From the NCBI GenBank assembly GCA_035704495.1, contig DASSWW010000033.1:1-25459 (forward strand): DNA of 25,459 nucleotides. Direction: 5' to 3'. This DNA comes from UBA6022 sp035704495. Lineage in GTDB: Bacteria; Patescibacteriota; Saccharimonadia; Saccharimonadales; Saccharimonadaceae. The position numbers and the translations under genes are program-made. The notes beneath the pieces are model-generated. The model did no database searches and was not told where the DNA came from. It saw only the letters and a list, made by a program, of their open reading frames with translations. Below, piece by piece: positions 8,142 through 15,489 of the stretch; position 1 is the first letter of the stretch, and each line of letters begins with the position of its first letter.

Positions 8142-8432
8142 TTAAAAATCAAAAATATCGCCTAGGAATGATTCTTTCTTCTTTTTGTGATGTGGGCGCT
8201 GGTGGTTATAATCGTGATGTTTGTAATCATCATGCGAATTATAAGGTTGTTGATACTGCTGTGTCGGCACAGTTGCGGTCGGCGCGGGTGTCGGCGTAAC
8301 GGCAGAACGGTCGATGAGTTTATCCAATTCTCCCCTATCTAGCCAAACTCCACGGCATTCTGGGCAATAATCAATTTCAATATTTTGGCGTTCGCTGATG
8401 ACGAGCGTGGTATTGTCATTTGGGCATTTCAT
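8142..8432 (-). CDS. TFIIB-type zinc-ribbon protein
   Basis: 96 residues beginning MKCPNDNTTLV, the usual opening of zf-TFIIB (PF13453) proteins. The zinc site is CPxD and CPEC: C3, then C29 and C32 in DYCPECRGVWLDRGELDKLI. The rest is a Pro/Thr and then His/Tyr/Gln-rich stretch, ending in a Lys patch and ESFLGDIFDF. An in-frame Met 35 codons upstream (8537) is possible. It is rejected because the family starts at MKCP and a -10 box (8443-8448) ends 10 nt before this ATG. The function of the family is unknown. Confidence 0.82.
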   Translation of the reverse strand: MKCPNDNTTLVISERQNIEIDYCPECRGVWLDRGELDKLIDRSAVTPTPAPTATVPTQQYQQPYNSHDDYKHHDYNHQRPHHKKKKESFLGDIFDF

Positions 8433-8442
8433 ATATAGGTAT

Positions 8443-8451
8443 AATATAGCA
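8443..8451 (-). promoter_or_regulatory. Extended -10 promoter of the zinc-ribbon gene
   Basis: On the - strand, TGC-TATATT, 10 nt from the ATG at 8432 with no ribosome site between. It supports the shorter start and near-leaderless initiation. Confidence 0.55.
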
Positions 8452-8546
8452 TCGAACTGACGTTTAGCTGAAGTGACGTTATATCGCGTTGGTTTGTTTA
8501 AAACTTTACGTGCGTCTGAAATAGATTTACCGCCCATTTAGGCGTG

Positions 8547-8635
8547 TGCTACAATCTACTATTTAATCATACTTATGCTTTAAATAAGCATAGCGTTATA
8601 AATTATACTACACATTTTTTCCTCTGTTATCCACA
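8547..8635. other. Gene-free stretch with DnaA-box-like site and inverted repeat
   Basis: Part of the 352-bp gap 8433-8784. It holds a possible extended -10 (TGC-TACAAT, + strand, 8547-8555), a perfect inverted repeat TATGCTT-TAAAT-AAGCATA (8574-8592) and a perfect DnaA-box match TTATCCACA (8627-8635). The remainder of the gap carries the promoter and leader of the LysM-CHAP gene. No coding region is supported in the gap. Confidence 0.4.
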
Positions 8636-8653
8636 TAGTTGCGCCAAATAGTG

Positions 8654-8682
8654 TTGACCCAAACCACCAAGCATTTTATGAT
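8654..8682 (+). promoter_or_regulatory. Promoter of the LysM-CHAP gene
   Basis: TTGACC, 17 nt, TATGAT. It gives a leader of about 95 nt that contains the inverted repeat TCACACC (8731-8737)/GGTGTGA (8763-8769). The 3' arm sits just before the ribosome site, so it could affect translation. Confidence 0.6.
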
Positions 8683-8784
8683 TGTACTTGTGTTTTTAGA
8701 AGTTATGAGAGACTTACGTGGAACACATCATCACACCAACCGTTACAAATAATTTAATAGCCGGTGTGAATTATAAGGAGATAA

Positions 8785-9537
8785 ATGAATACTAAATCAG
8801 TCTTTATGGCACTAGCTGTCATAGCTACGCTGACGTTTGTAAACGGTCAAGCTGCTGGTGCCACAGATGGTACCGCAAATCGTGAATCAGTCAAAAAATC
8901 AGAAACTTCAACTAAAAAATCTGACAAAGAAGCCAAAAAAGTCACCTACAAAATCAAATCGGGCGACACGCTTGATGCGATTGCAAAGGACCACAAAACG
9001 ACTTACGTTCGTTTGTACAACGCCAACAAATCAATCAAAAACCCTAACGTAATCAACGCAGGGCAAACCATCACCATCCCGTCAGATGATGCCAAGTTGC
9101 CACAGCGCTATGCCAAATTTACCAGCGCCAGCGCAGCAGCCGCACCGGTTGTTACGCAACCAGTTAGTGTCGCTGCACCAACCAATCAGGTAGTCACCTA
9201 CCAGTCCGCGGCACCAGCCACGACCAGTTACACTGGCTCGACAGCTGGCAATACCTACGCCTGGGGAAACTGCACCTGGTATGTTAAAAACAAGCGGCCC
9301 GATATGCCAAACCAACTTGGTAACGGCGGACAATGGGCAGGTAACGCTGCAGCCCGTGGGTATGCAACTGGCTCAACCCCACGAGTCGGTGCAGTTGCCG
9401 AACAAGCTGGTCACGTTGCCTACGTCGAAGCAGTGAACGGTAATAACGTCACTATTTCAGAAATGAACTACGCCGGCGGTATCGGTCAAGTCCATACTCG
9501 CACCGTCCCTGCCAGCACGTTCCATTACATTTACTAA
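8785..9537 (+). CDS. Secreted LysM-CHAP peptidoglycan hydrolase
   Basis: 250 residues: signal peptide (about 1-26), Lys/Ser-rich linker, one LysM domain (about 53-99, YKIKSGDTLDAIAKDH), Ala/Thr/Val-rich linker, and a C-terminal CHAP domain (about 155-250). Catalytic residues are visible: Cys163 in WGNCTWYV, His210 in AGHVAYVE, and an acidic/Asn position in SEMNY (226-228). LysM binds peptidoglycan and CHAP cleaves its peptides as an amidase or endopeptidase. It may serve its own wall or, if this is an epibiont, that of a host cell (inference). AAGGAG lies 5 nt before the ATG. Confidence 0.9.
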   Translation: MNTKSVFMALAVIATLTFVNGQAAGATDGTANRESVKKSETSTKKSDKEAKKVTYKIKSGDTLDAIAKDHKTTYVRLYNANKSIKNPNVINAGQTITIPSDDAKLPQRYAKFTSASAAAAPVVTQPVSVAAPTNQVVTYQSAAPATTSYTGSTAGNTYAWGNCTWYVKNKRPDMPNQLGNGGQWAGNAAARGYATGSTPRVGAVAEQAGHVAYVEAVNGNNVTISEMNYAGGIGQVHTRTVPASTFHYIY

Positions 9538-9555
9538 TTCGTTAGTAACAAACAG

Positions 9556-9590
9556 CAAAGTCCTCCAAGATATACTCTGGGGGACTTTTG
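9556..9590. terminator. Bidirectional hairpin terminator
   Basis: AAAGTCCTCC (9557-9566) pairs with GGGGGACTTT (9579-9588) with one G-T pair, followed by TTTTG on +. It lies between the convergent LysM-CHAP and 3D-domain genes. Confidence 0.7.
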
Positions 9591-9606
9591 CATACACACA
9601 GATTGA

Positions 9607-10467
9607 TTAGCGCTTGTCGTAGTTAGTCCAGTCGGTTGCTAGGTCAAATCCGTACGGGTGTCGCACAGCGAATCCGCCGGTGTCATACACCTTACCTGCC
9701 CCCAAGCTGGTATCAACTACCGTGCATCGGGGATAGGCTGCTAAGTTTGCCGCTACCAACACATAGCCGTCTTGATCAACCTTTGCGCCGTCCGAGCGGA
9801 TTGTATAGGTACTGCCTTCTCCGCAACTAGTGATTACGACATTCATTGGTAAGTCGTAGTAGGTTTCACGGTGCGCCACGCCGTCGCTGTCGACATACAC
9901 CTGTGCTCCCCTCGACGGCGTCAATGCGTTTGGTTTTGGCTGAAAACTAATGTGACTCGATTGATCGACTAATTCCAAACGCGACACAGTCAGTTTGGTC
10001 TGCGCACTGTCGGCGATTGAATCACCTTGCGTAAACGTCGTCTTGTCTTTACGACCAAGTGCTTTCAGCCCAGCGGCTTTTAGTATGCCGTTGGGCGATT
10101 GTAGCGGCGTCATTATCGTCTGGCGAATAGCACCGTCTACTACCATGACCGGTCGCGAGCGATAAATGATAATCTCGGCATGTGACGTTACCAGTTTTGT
10201 CGTCACTGTTGGTTCGATAATGTCATGCGGATCAATAGTAATATCGGCAGCCTTTAATGCGTCATGTACCGTATCCGCGGTGGTGACAATCGAACGCTCC
10301 TGCCCCCGGTCATAAAACGTCACCAATCGTTGCGGCTGACTTGGTGTCGCTGCGCGCAGCAAACCATACCAAACCATAATACACACCAGCATCACGACGC
10401 CACCAAATAGCAATAGATGTTTAGTTTGAATTTGCTCAATTCGCTGTTTGTTTGTCAGCTTTTTCAT
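9607..10467 (-). CDS. DUF348/G5-like/3D-domain wall-remodelling protein
   Basis: 286 residues. A basic N-terminus and one helix (about 18-38) act as signal anchor. Then come two ubiquitin-like DUF348 segments (about 47-90 and 97-140), a G5-like segment (about 160-210, with SRGAQVYVDSDGVAHRETY) and a C-terminal 3D domain (about 235-280). The 3D aspartates are present: D252, D262 in VYDTGGF and D275 in YGFDLATDW. The order resembles YabE/RpfB-type proteins of Gram-positive bacteria, which cut or remodel peptidoglycan. The glycan-cleaving activity of the 3D domain is inferred from its MltA-like fold. It converges with the LysM-CHAP gene. Confidence 0.85.
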   Translation of the reverse strand: MKKLTNKQRIEQIQTKHLLLFGGVVMLVCIMVWYGLLRAATPSQPQRLVTFYDRGQERSIVTTADTVHDALKAADITIDPHDIIEPTVTTKLVTSHAEIIIYRSRPVMVVDGAIRQTIMTPLQSPNGILKAAGLKALGRKDKTTFTQGDSIADSAQTKLTVSRLELVDQSSHISFQPKPNALTPSRGAQVYVDSDGVAHRETYYDLPMNVVITSCGEGSTYTIRSDGAKVDQDGYVLVAANLAAYPRCTVVDTSLGAGKVYDTGGFAVRHPYGFDLATDWTNYDKR

Positions 10468-10506
10468 AAATCAGACTTGCTTATAACATCTTGGTTCATG
10501 CGTTCT

Positions 10507-10530
10507 ATTGTAACAGTACAACAACTGTTA
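10507..10530 (-). promoter_or_regulatory. Extended -10 promoter with overlapping inverted repeat
   Basis: On the - strand TGT-TACAAT (10507-10515) serves the 3D-domain gene. A perfect inverted repeat TAACAGT (10511-10517)/ACTGTTA (10524-10530) covers the spacer region and touches the -10 box, which makes it a possible repressor operator. A second candidate, TGT-TATAAG, lies closer to the start. Confidence 0.4.
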
Positions 10531-10592
10531 TTTGGCAAAAGCCCGTCAGATGATGCTGGCCTGGCGCACCGTTACGCAAAGTTTATAAGCGC

Positions 10593-11180
10593 TTAAATTT
10601 GACCACCTTCTTGAACGTAGCAAGAACCGCAGAGTGAGTCGTAATGCACTTCGTCTTTGCCGTCGATGGCGACCGTATCACCTTCGAACACAACTTTACC
10701 GTTAACCATTCGAATATTAAACTCTGCCTGCTGGTTGCAGCGGCACATCGTTGGCAGCTTTTCGATGTTATCAGCCAGTTCAAACAACCTGCGACTGCCC
10801 TCGAACAACTTAGCGCGAAAATCCACTTTTAACCCGTAGGCAATGACCGAAATATCATCATATTTTGCTACCTCGAACAATTGGCCGATTTGTTCGTGCG
10901 TTAAAAATTGTGATTCATCAGATAGCACGCAGTGCAGTGCTCCCCTGGCAAGCTTTTGTGCGGCAACTTCTTGTCGTACATCCATTTCTGGCGTCGCCAA
11001 AATATCCACCGGACGCTCGTAACCCCCACGAGACGTGATTAAGTCATCACCTTTTGTATCGACAGATGGCTTTATGGTTACCACCTGCAGCCCGCGCTCT
11101 TCGTAATTAAAGGCGGTTTTTATAAGCGTGTCGCTTTTTCCACTGTTCATTGCGCCGTATTTAAAACTTAGCTTTGACAT
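10593..11180 (-). CDS. tdk: Thymidine kinase, type II
   Basis: 195 residues, phosphorylating thymidine for nucleotide salvage. The P-loop is GAMNSGKS (9-16); the DE pair with catalytic Glu89 is in CVLSDESQFL; the lasso region begins AYGLKVDFRAKLFEGSRRLF (114-133). The structural zinc ligands are Cys146, Cys148, Cys184 and Cys187. All are normal for the E. coli/Gram-positive type. The start follows the ridA stop by 2 nt, so it is read from the ridA transcript; only a weak GGGG-like site precedes the ATG. Salvage fits an organism with little nucleotide synthesis of its own. Confidence 0.95.
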   Translation of the reverse strand: MSKLSFKYGAMNSGKSDTLIKTAFNYEERGLQVVTIKPSVDTKGDDLITSRGGYERPVDILATPEMDVRQEVAAQKLARGALHCVLSDESQFLTHEQIGQLFEVAKYDDISVIAYGLKVDFRAKLFEGSRRLFELADNIEKLPTMCRCNQQAEFNIRMVNGKVVFEGDTVAIDGKDEVHYDSLCGSCYVQEGGQI

Positions 11181-11182
11181 TT

Positions 11183-11533
11183 TTACCCCGCTATCGCGTC
11201 GATTTCAATCAAAAGTTTTGGTGCGTCAGGATACGTCAGTAATTGCGCCGCGCCAATCGTCGTGCGAGCTGGCTTGTGGTCACCAAAAAATTCTTGGTAG
11301 ATTTGGTTCATTTGAGCAAACTGCGACATATCTGTCAGGTACACGGTCAGTTTGATAGCGTTTTCTTTTTCTAACCCTGCTTCATTTAGCCTGGCTGCTA
11401 CATTTTGTAACGTATTACGGGTTTGCTGTTCAAAATCGGCGGGTATGGTACCTGTTTGCGAATCCATGCCAATTTGGCCAGAAACAAATACTAGGTCGTT
11501 AAATTTATAGAATGGGCTCATTGGTATATTCAT
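11183..11533 (-). CDS. RidA-family protein (reactive enamine/imine deaminase-like)
   Basis: 116 residues of the YjgF/YER057c/UK114 family. Family features are FNDLVFVSGQIGMDSQTG (11-28), NVAARLNEAGL (44-54), VYLTDMSQF (64-72) and the key Arg90 in KPARTTIGAAQL, which in RidA binds the substrate carboxylate. The end LLIEIDAIA is typical. Earlier in-frame Met codons exist, up to 11554. The ATG at 11533 is preferred because a TATACT box ends 7 nt before it and the family starts near here. Family members release ammonia from reactive 2-aminoacrylate; the substrate here is unproven. Confidence 0.88.
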   Translation of the reverse strand: MNIPMSPFYKFNDLVFVSGQIGMDSQTGTIPADFEQQTRNTLQNVAARLNEAGLEKENAIKLTVYLTDMSQFAQMNQIYQEFFGDHKPARTTIGAAQLLTYPDAPKLLIEIDAIAG

Positions 11534-11540
11534 AAATGCT

Positions 11541-11546
11541 AGTATA
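11541..11546 (-). promoter_or_regulatory. -10 box of the ridA-tdk pair
   Basis: TATACT on the - strand, 7 nt before the ATG at 11533, no ribosome site between. Predicted leaderless transcript. Confidence 0.55.
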
Positions 11547-11571
11547 GCGCACATGAAGTGTCGAGGAAATC

Positions 11572-12453
11572 TTATGAACGGCGAAACTTGCTACGTTCAA
11601 CCAAACTACCAATTGTTGCACGGCGCTGCGTGACGGTGTGAATCATAGCGCGGCCAGGTTTGTAGGCCTGTAACGCTATTTTGGCAATATTTTTTACCGA
11701 TGGCTTAACGGCAGTAATCTGCTGTTCGTTATCTTGTTTTAGATCAATGGCACAGTCACCAAGCGTCCCAAGTTCCATCGCATGCTGGCACCACTGCACA
11801 AAATCTGGAAACTGCGCTTGCTGCTGTACCGTTTGCGACGTTGATGCAGCAATTAATACACTAGTATGAAACGCCTCGCGCTTTAATAGATACGTGTAAT
11901 CTGCCGTGTTGTCACACGTGGTTTTGCGCCGAGTGATGTCGCCTATGGCCGTGGCGGCTTCTTTTAGCGATGTTAGTTGATTGTCTGGTAACGTACTGAC
12001 GCTGTTTTTCAATAATAATATGGCAGACGGTAATCGCTCGTCCGCGTCTGGTGTTGGCGGTTCCTCGTCGAGTAATGCTTCGCCAGATACCTGAAATGCC
12101 TGTTCCATACCTGCTTCGTACTGCGTACAGGCGGTTTCGATATCTGGCGCCGTATCTAAAAAGTCATCGATTAAATAGGCAGCGTTACACACCCGCTTCC
12201 ATCGTTCCATGGTTTCGGTATCGATATCCAATCCGATAGATTCTGCCGCACCCTTGATAAAACTGAGTGTCGACATGTAACCATCAGTCATACATCGTTC
12301 GTACATTTCACTATCAACTAATTCATCGCCCGCAAACTGATGGACAGATGATAGTGAATCGGCGCTACGAGATTTTAGACGAAATTCCATCTTGTTAAAT
12401 AATGTCGACGATAGTTTGGGGTAAAATATAGTGCGTTTGGCCAGTTTGATCAT
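11572..12453 (-). CDS. Putative class I isoprenoid-synthase-like protein
   Basis: 293 residues, almost all helical. A first Asp-rich motif DDFLD (96-100, in NAAYLIDDFLDTAPD) and a second set D233-x3-D237-x3-D241 (in LGDCAIDLKQDNEQ) are placed as in squalene/phytoene-type or other class I prenyl-chain enzymes, which bind diphosphate through magnesium. KREAFHTSVLIAAS (191-204) fits the same fold. The activity is inference and overall similarity is weak. The first Met (12453) overlaps the upstream gene by 59 nt; the Met at 12390, 4 nt after the upstream stop, is an alternative that keeps both motifs. Neither start has a ribosome site. Confidence 0.5.
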   Translation of the reverse strand: MIKLAKRTIFYPKLSSTLFNKMEFRLKSRSADSLSSVHQFAGDELVDSEMYERCMTDGYMSTLSFIKGAAESIGLDIDTETMERWKRVCNAAYLIDDFLDTAPDIETACTQYEAGMEQAFQVSGEALLDEEPPTPDADERLPSAILLLKNSVSTLPDNQLTSLKEAATAIGDITRRKTTCDNTADYTYLLKREAFHTSVLIAASTSQTVQQQAQFPDFVQWCQHAMELGTLGDCAIDLKQDNEQQITAVKPSVKNIAKIALQAYKPGRAMIHTVTQRRATIGSLVERSKFRRS

Positions 12454-13327
12454 TACGCAACACTAAACAGTGTGCGCCGTCGTTGAATGTCAGGTTATCG
12501 GCAGTGAGTAACTGATCAGGCGGTAACGTGTCTAACTCGGGATAAGCAAAGCCATCAATAATACCAGTTAGCGCAGATTGCTCTTCGGCTGGTATATCTG
12601 TTAAATCCGTATAAAAATCATGCAAATCAAATCCTGGCATGTTGTCGTACGCCGTGTAATACTGCGTACAATTAACGATAATGGATTGATCGCGACATTC
12701 GTGCGGTAGTTCACTGTCGGCGTTTTCGGTGATACACTCTAATACCATTCGTTGTTCTTGAGGTGAGGCAATTTTAAAATCCCTGCTGGTTACTTGGCTG
12801 CGAGCAGCGTCGACTTGACTATACAACAGATCGGTAACATTTATCGCCACGTCTTCCTCGTCACGAGGACATATTTTTAAATCCATCAAGTGATATTGAT
12901 TAGGAGGAACATAATAAAATCCATGCGATAAATCATCGCTATGTTCGCTAACGTAAAATTCCAACACCGCCTGCCATTTACCATCAATATAGTGAAGGTC
13001 GGTACCGTGAAACGACGCACTATCCGTATCTAATACCGTCAGATTACTATCAATGGTGCCGTCACCGAGTGCAAAATGCGCTAATCCTAGTACTTGACTA
13101 CGCTGACCGTTGTATTCATAACCAAACTTTTCGTTCAGGTCGGTACCATGGCTTGCGACAAGTTCGTAGGCTGCCTCGTCATTAGGTTCGTAAATCACCA
13201 TCGCATCTTCGGCCTCGGTTGCAGCCACGCAAAAATCTATCCACGACGGATCGTGCAATATATCGACGCGTTCGTCGGGCATAGGCTGCGAGGATTGTTC
13301 CTCGAAGAATGGCGAATACTCTGTCAT
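12395..13327 (-). CDS. Hypothetical acidic 310-residue protein
   Basis: Soluble, strongly acidic protein without signal peptide, membrane segment or recognised motif. It mixes beta-like segments (for example KWQAVLEFYVSEHS, GFYYVPPNQYHLMDLKI) with helical ones, and has four Cys residues. The C-terminus LRNDQTGQTHYILPQTIVDI overlaps the start of the Asp-rich-motif gene, which suggests coupled expression and perhaps a shared pathway. The first ATG is used; it has no clear ribosome site and no convincing promoter was found next to it. Confidence 0.65.
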   Translation of the reverse strand: MTEYSPFFEEQSSQPMPDERVDILHDPSWIDFCVAATEAEDAMVIYEPNDEAAYELVASHGTDLNEKFGYEYNGQRSQVLGLAHFALGDGTIDSNLTVLDTDSASFHGTDLHYIDGKWQAVLEFYVSEHSDDLSHGFYYVPPNQYHLMDLKICPRDEEDVAINVTDLLYSQVDAARSQVTSRDFKIASPQEQRMVLECITENADSELPHECRDQSIIVNCTQYYTAYDNMPGFDLHDFYTDLTDIPAEEQSALTGIIDGFAYPELDTLPPDQLLTADNLTFNDGAHCLVLRNDQTGQTHYILPQTIVDII

Positions 13328-13389
13328 TTACGTATTTTCTAATAGACTAAACGACAATGCAAGCATAAGTAGCATCGTTAATTTAGCTA

Positions 13390-13800
13390 TTACATCATCG
13401 CAAAAATAACGGCGGTGACAACAATGACCACTACGACAGCAGCGACAACACCGATCAAAAGCATTTTTGATTTATGTTCTACTGGCGCAGCTGATTGCAT
13501 AGCAGCTGATTGGTCAGCGTGTAATTCGGTAGATTGTATTTGCGGCTGATCAGTTGCAGATGCGACTGGCTGTGACGGTTCTTGGTCGGCTGTTTGCGGT
13601 TGAGTTGGTTCGGCAACAGGTGGTACCGTGGCAGGTTCGGTCTGATCATACGCTGGCGCTGTACCTACTGGTTGTATAGTTGGTGATGGTGCGACGGGTG
13701 GCTGCGCGACCGTGTCTTGTTGTGACTGATCGTCACTTGGTGGCACTTGTGAGTTGTTATCTTGTTCTGGGGGTAGTTGGGATGGTTGATTTGGTTGCAT
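13390..13800 (-). CDS. Pro/Gln-rich protein with C-terminal membrane anchor
   Basis: 136 residues. Residues 1-107 are low-complexity, rich in Pro, Gln, Ser, Thr and acidic residues and probably disordered. A short basic stretch (HKSKM) is followed by one helix (about 115-136) that ends the protein, so it looks tail-anchored. There is no signal peptide. The same plan (disordered acidic body, Lys, terminal helix) recurs in the protein at 20723-21043. Function unknown. A strong promoter with a start codon 10 nt downstream supports this start. Confidence 0.65.
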   Translation of the reverse strand: MQPNQPSQLPPEQDNNSQVPPSDDQSQQDTVAQPPVAPSPTIQPVGTAPAYDQTEPATVPPVAEPTQPQTADQEPSQPVASATDQPQIQSTELHADQSAAMQSAAPVEHKSKMLLIGVVAAVVVVIVVTAVIFAMM

Positions 13801-13810
13801 AATGCTTATG

Positions 13811-13838
13811 AGTATAACATTAGTATTGGCTGTGTCAA
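13811..13838 (-). promoter_or_regulatory. Near-consensus promoter of the Pro/Gln-rich gene
   Basis: On the - strand TTGACA, 16 nt ending in TGT, TATACT. The -10 box ends 10 nt before the ATG at 13800, so the leader is about 3-4 nt and has no ribosome site. Confidence 0.75.
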
Positions 13839-13869
13839 AGTCGGCACAATAATATGTGTCTGTTATCTA

Positions 13870-14724
13870 CTATTTAGTAGATTTTTGCTGATGAACAACC
13901 AGTTGTGGCAAGGCGATTTCGATACCTTCTTTGATAAATGCTTTTAGTAATCGCCGGCGATATTCGCCTGCAAGTTCCCATTGCATAGCTGGCGTGACCT
14001 TGCCCAAGGCTTTGACAACAACACCAGAATCGGCAAATCGATCAACACGCAAAAATTGAATTGGTTCATCAAACTCTTTTTCATACGCTGATTCTTCTGC
14101 CATGTCTTTACCAATCCGATTAATAATTCGTTCAATTACGTCAATATCGGCATCGTAGGCAACCGTAACATCCAGTACGATACTAGAATATTCAAACGTA
14201 AGGTTAGTAATGATGCTGGCCTCGCCGTTACGAATAATGTTTAGTGCGCCATCCAGATCACGAATTTTTGTAATACGCAGAGAAATGTCTTCGACGACAC
14301 CCGATGTTCCTATCCCTGTTGTTCCACCGCTGAGAGTAACGACATCACCCACTCGGTATTGATTTTCTAACAGAATAAAAACGCCAGCCAAATAATCGCG
14401 AATTGTCGCTTGGGCACCCAGGCCAATCACAATACCTAAAAATCCAGCCCCCGCAGCGATCGAAGTAAAGTCAACGTCAAATACTCTCAAAATAGCAAAC
14501 CCGGCAACAATCCAAACCGCCACACCTGCGGTCGTGCCAAAGACATTACTGATTGTATCTGCACGTTTTTTGCGATCTGTTTGTGTTTCGTGAACATGTT
14601 TTCGCAAGGCGCGTTGCACGATGGTGGTAATGATTGCACCACTTAGCCGATGCAGGATGCCTGCCACGATTAGGATGATTATTATCTGGGCAACGGGATT
14701 GCTAAAGATTGTTTCTAACCACAT
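13870..14724 (-). CDS. MscS-family mechanosensitive channel
   Basis: 284 residues with three helices (about 8-28, 65-86 and 90-115). The third, pore-lining helix contains GAGFLGIVIGLGAQATIRDYLAG. The MscS beta domain follows (FILLENQYRVGDVVTLSG, then GVVEDISLRITKIRDLDG), then the alpha/beta C-terminal domain ending EIALPQLVVHQQ. This is a complete small MscS of the YkuT/YnaI kind, which opens under membrane tension to release solutes. The start is set by an extended -10 box ending 6 nt upstream, so the message is probably leaderless. Confidence 0.9.
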   Translation of the reverse strand: MWLETIFSNPVAQIIIILIVAGILHRLSGAIITTIVQRALRKHVHETQTDRKKRADTISNVFGTTAGVAVWIVAGFAILRVFDVDFTSIAAGAGFLGIVIGLGAQATIRDYLAGVFILLENQYRVGDVVTLSGGTTGIGTSGVVEDISLRITKIRDLDGALNIIRNGEASIITNLTFEYSSIVLDVTVAYDADIDVIERIINRIGKDMAEESAYEKEFDEPIQFLRVDRFADSGVVVKALGKVTPAMQWELAGEYRRRLLKAFIKEGIEIALPQLVVHQQKSTK

Positions 14725-14730
14725 ACATTT

Positions 14731-14739
14731 AGTCTATCA
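14731..14739 (-). promoter_or_regulatory. Extended -10 promoter of mscS (leaderless)
   Basis: On the - strand TGA-TAGACT, 6 nt from the ATG at 14724; no ribosome site. Confidence 0.55.
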
Positions 14740-14782
14740 TGGTCGTTGTAAAAAATCTCACTGTACTTTTTACCTAAATTTG

Positions 14783-14788
14783 TATACT
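14783..14788 (+). promoter_or_regulatory. -10 box for the gene at 14825
   Basis: TATACT, with a leader of about 30 nt containing a small GGTT/AACC hairpin and the ribosome site GGAG. No clear -35 box. Confidence 0.5.
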
Positions 14789-14824
14789 GGAGGTTGTAAT
14801 AACCTTAAAATATGGAGAATTATT

Positions 14825-15391
14825 ATGAGAAAAAGTAACCTATTGCTGACGATTATAGCGATTATTGTCGCTGTCGTTGTCATTATTTGGCTAGTCATAT
14901 GGGCAGTCGGCAATACCCAAAACCAAGCAACACCCGCGAACACCGACACGAACGGCTCCAGCGCTGTCGAAAACGAGCAAGAATCGACCCTGTCTAGAAT
15001 TACGAGTGGCCCGGATGCCTTTGTTGGGCAGGATGTCACCGTGACAGGAGAGGTTCAGGATGTACTTGCACCACGGATATTTAAAATATCTAATGATACT
15101 GCAGGTGACGAATTGACGGTTTTAACCCCACAACCGCTAACAGTCGAACAAGCGCAAGAATCTGAAGAATTTTTACAAGATAATGCTAACGTCCTAATCG
15201 TTGGAACAATTCAAACGGCAACCGTGGCCGAAATTGAGCGCGATTACGGTTTGACGCTAGACGCTGAAGTAGAGGCCGAGTTTGATCAAACTATTGTTCT
15301 GGTAGCTCATTCTATTACCTTTACCGATCAAACTGATGATGTGTGGTTGTTTGACGCACAGCCAGAGGTAAGGAGTGAAGAAGGTTTATAG
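14825..15391 (+). CDS. Membrane-anchored protein with OB-like domain, unknown function
   Basis: 188 residues: one N-terminal signal-anchor helix (about 6-28), a short polar linker, then an extracytoplasmic domain. The segment DAFVGQDVTVTGEVQDVLAP, a later LTVLTPQPL and NVLIVGTIQTATVAE resemble beta strands of OB-fold proteins of the type VGKxVTVTGEV. The resemblance is weak. The C-terminus is acidic. The start ATG follows GGAG at 7 nt; earlier in-frame Met codons lie upstream of the promoter and were rejected. A GC-rich hairpin follows the gene. Confidence 0.65.
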   Translation: MRKSNLLLTIIAIIVAVVVIIWLVIWAVGNTQNQATPANTDTNGSSAVENEQESTLSRITSGPDAFVGQDVTVTGEVQDVLAPRIFKISNDTAGDELTVLTPQPLTVEQAQESEEFLQDNANVLIVGTIQTATVAEIERDYGLTLDAEVEAEFDQTIVLVAHSITFTDQTDDVWLFDAQPEVRSEEGL

Positions 15392-15424
15392 TCTACGGTA
15401 TTAGCTAGCGACGGACATGAAGAT

Positions 15425-15450
15425 GCCCTGTACCTGGTATGGTACAGGGC
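15425..15450. terminator. Hairpin between convergent genes
   Basis: Perfect 10-bp stem GCCCTGTACC (15425-15434) with GGTACAGGGC (15441-15450), loop 6 nt. There is no clean T tract on either side, so termination is likely but not certain. Confidence 0.5.
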
Positions 15451-15489
15451 ATAATCTTCTAGGGGTGACTAATAGCCACCGTGGATGAT

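Noticed and set aside
8433..8537. 35-residue N-terminal extension of the zinc-ribbon protein
   Set aside because: The family starts at MKCP, and a promoter -10 box lies inside the proposed extension.
8690..8784. c-di-AMP (ydaO-yuaA) riboswitch before the LysM-CHAP gene
   Set aside because: Such riboswitches often control wall hydrolases, but the leader is too short (about 95 nt) and lacks the conserved blocks of that class.
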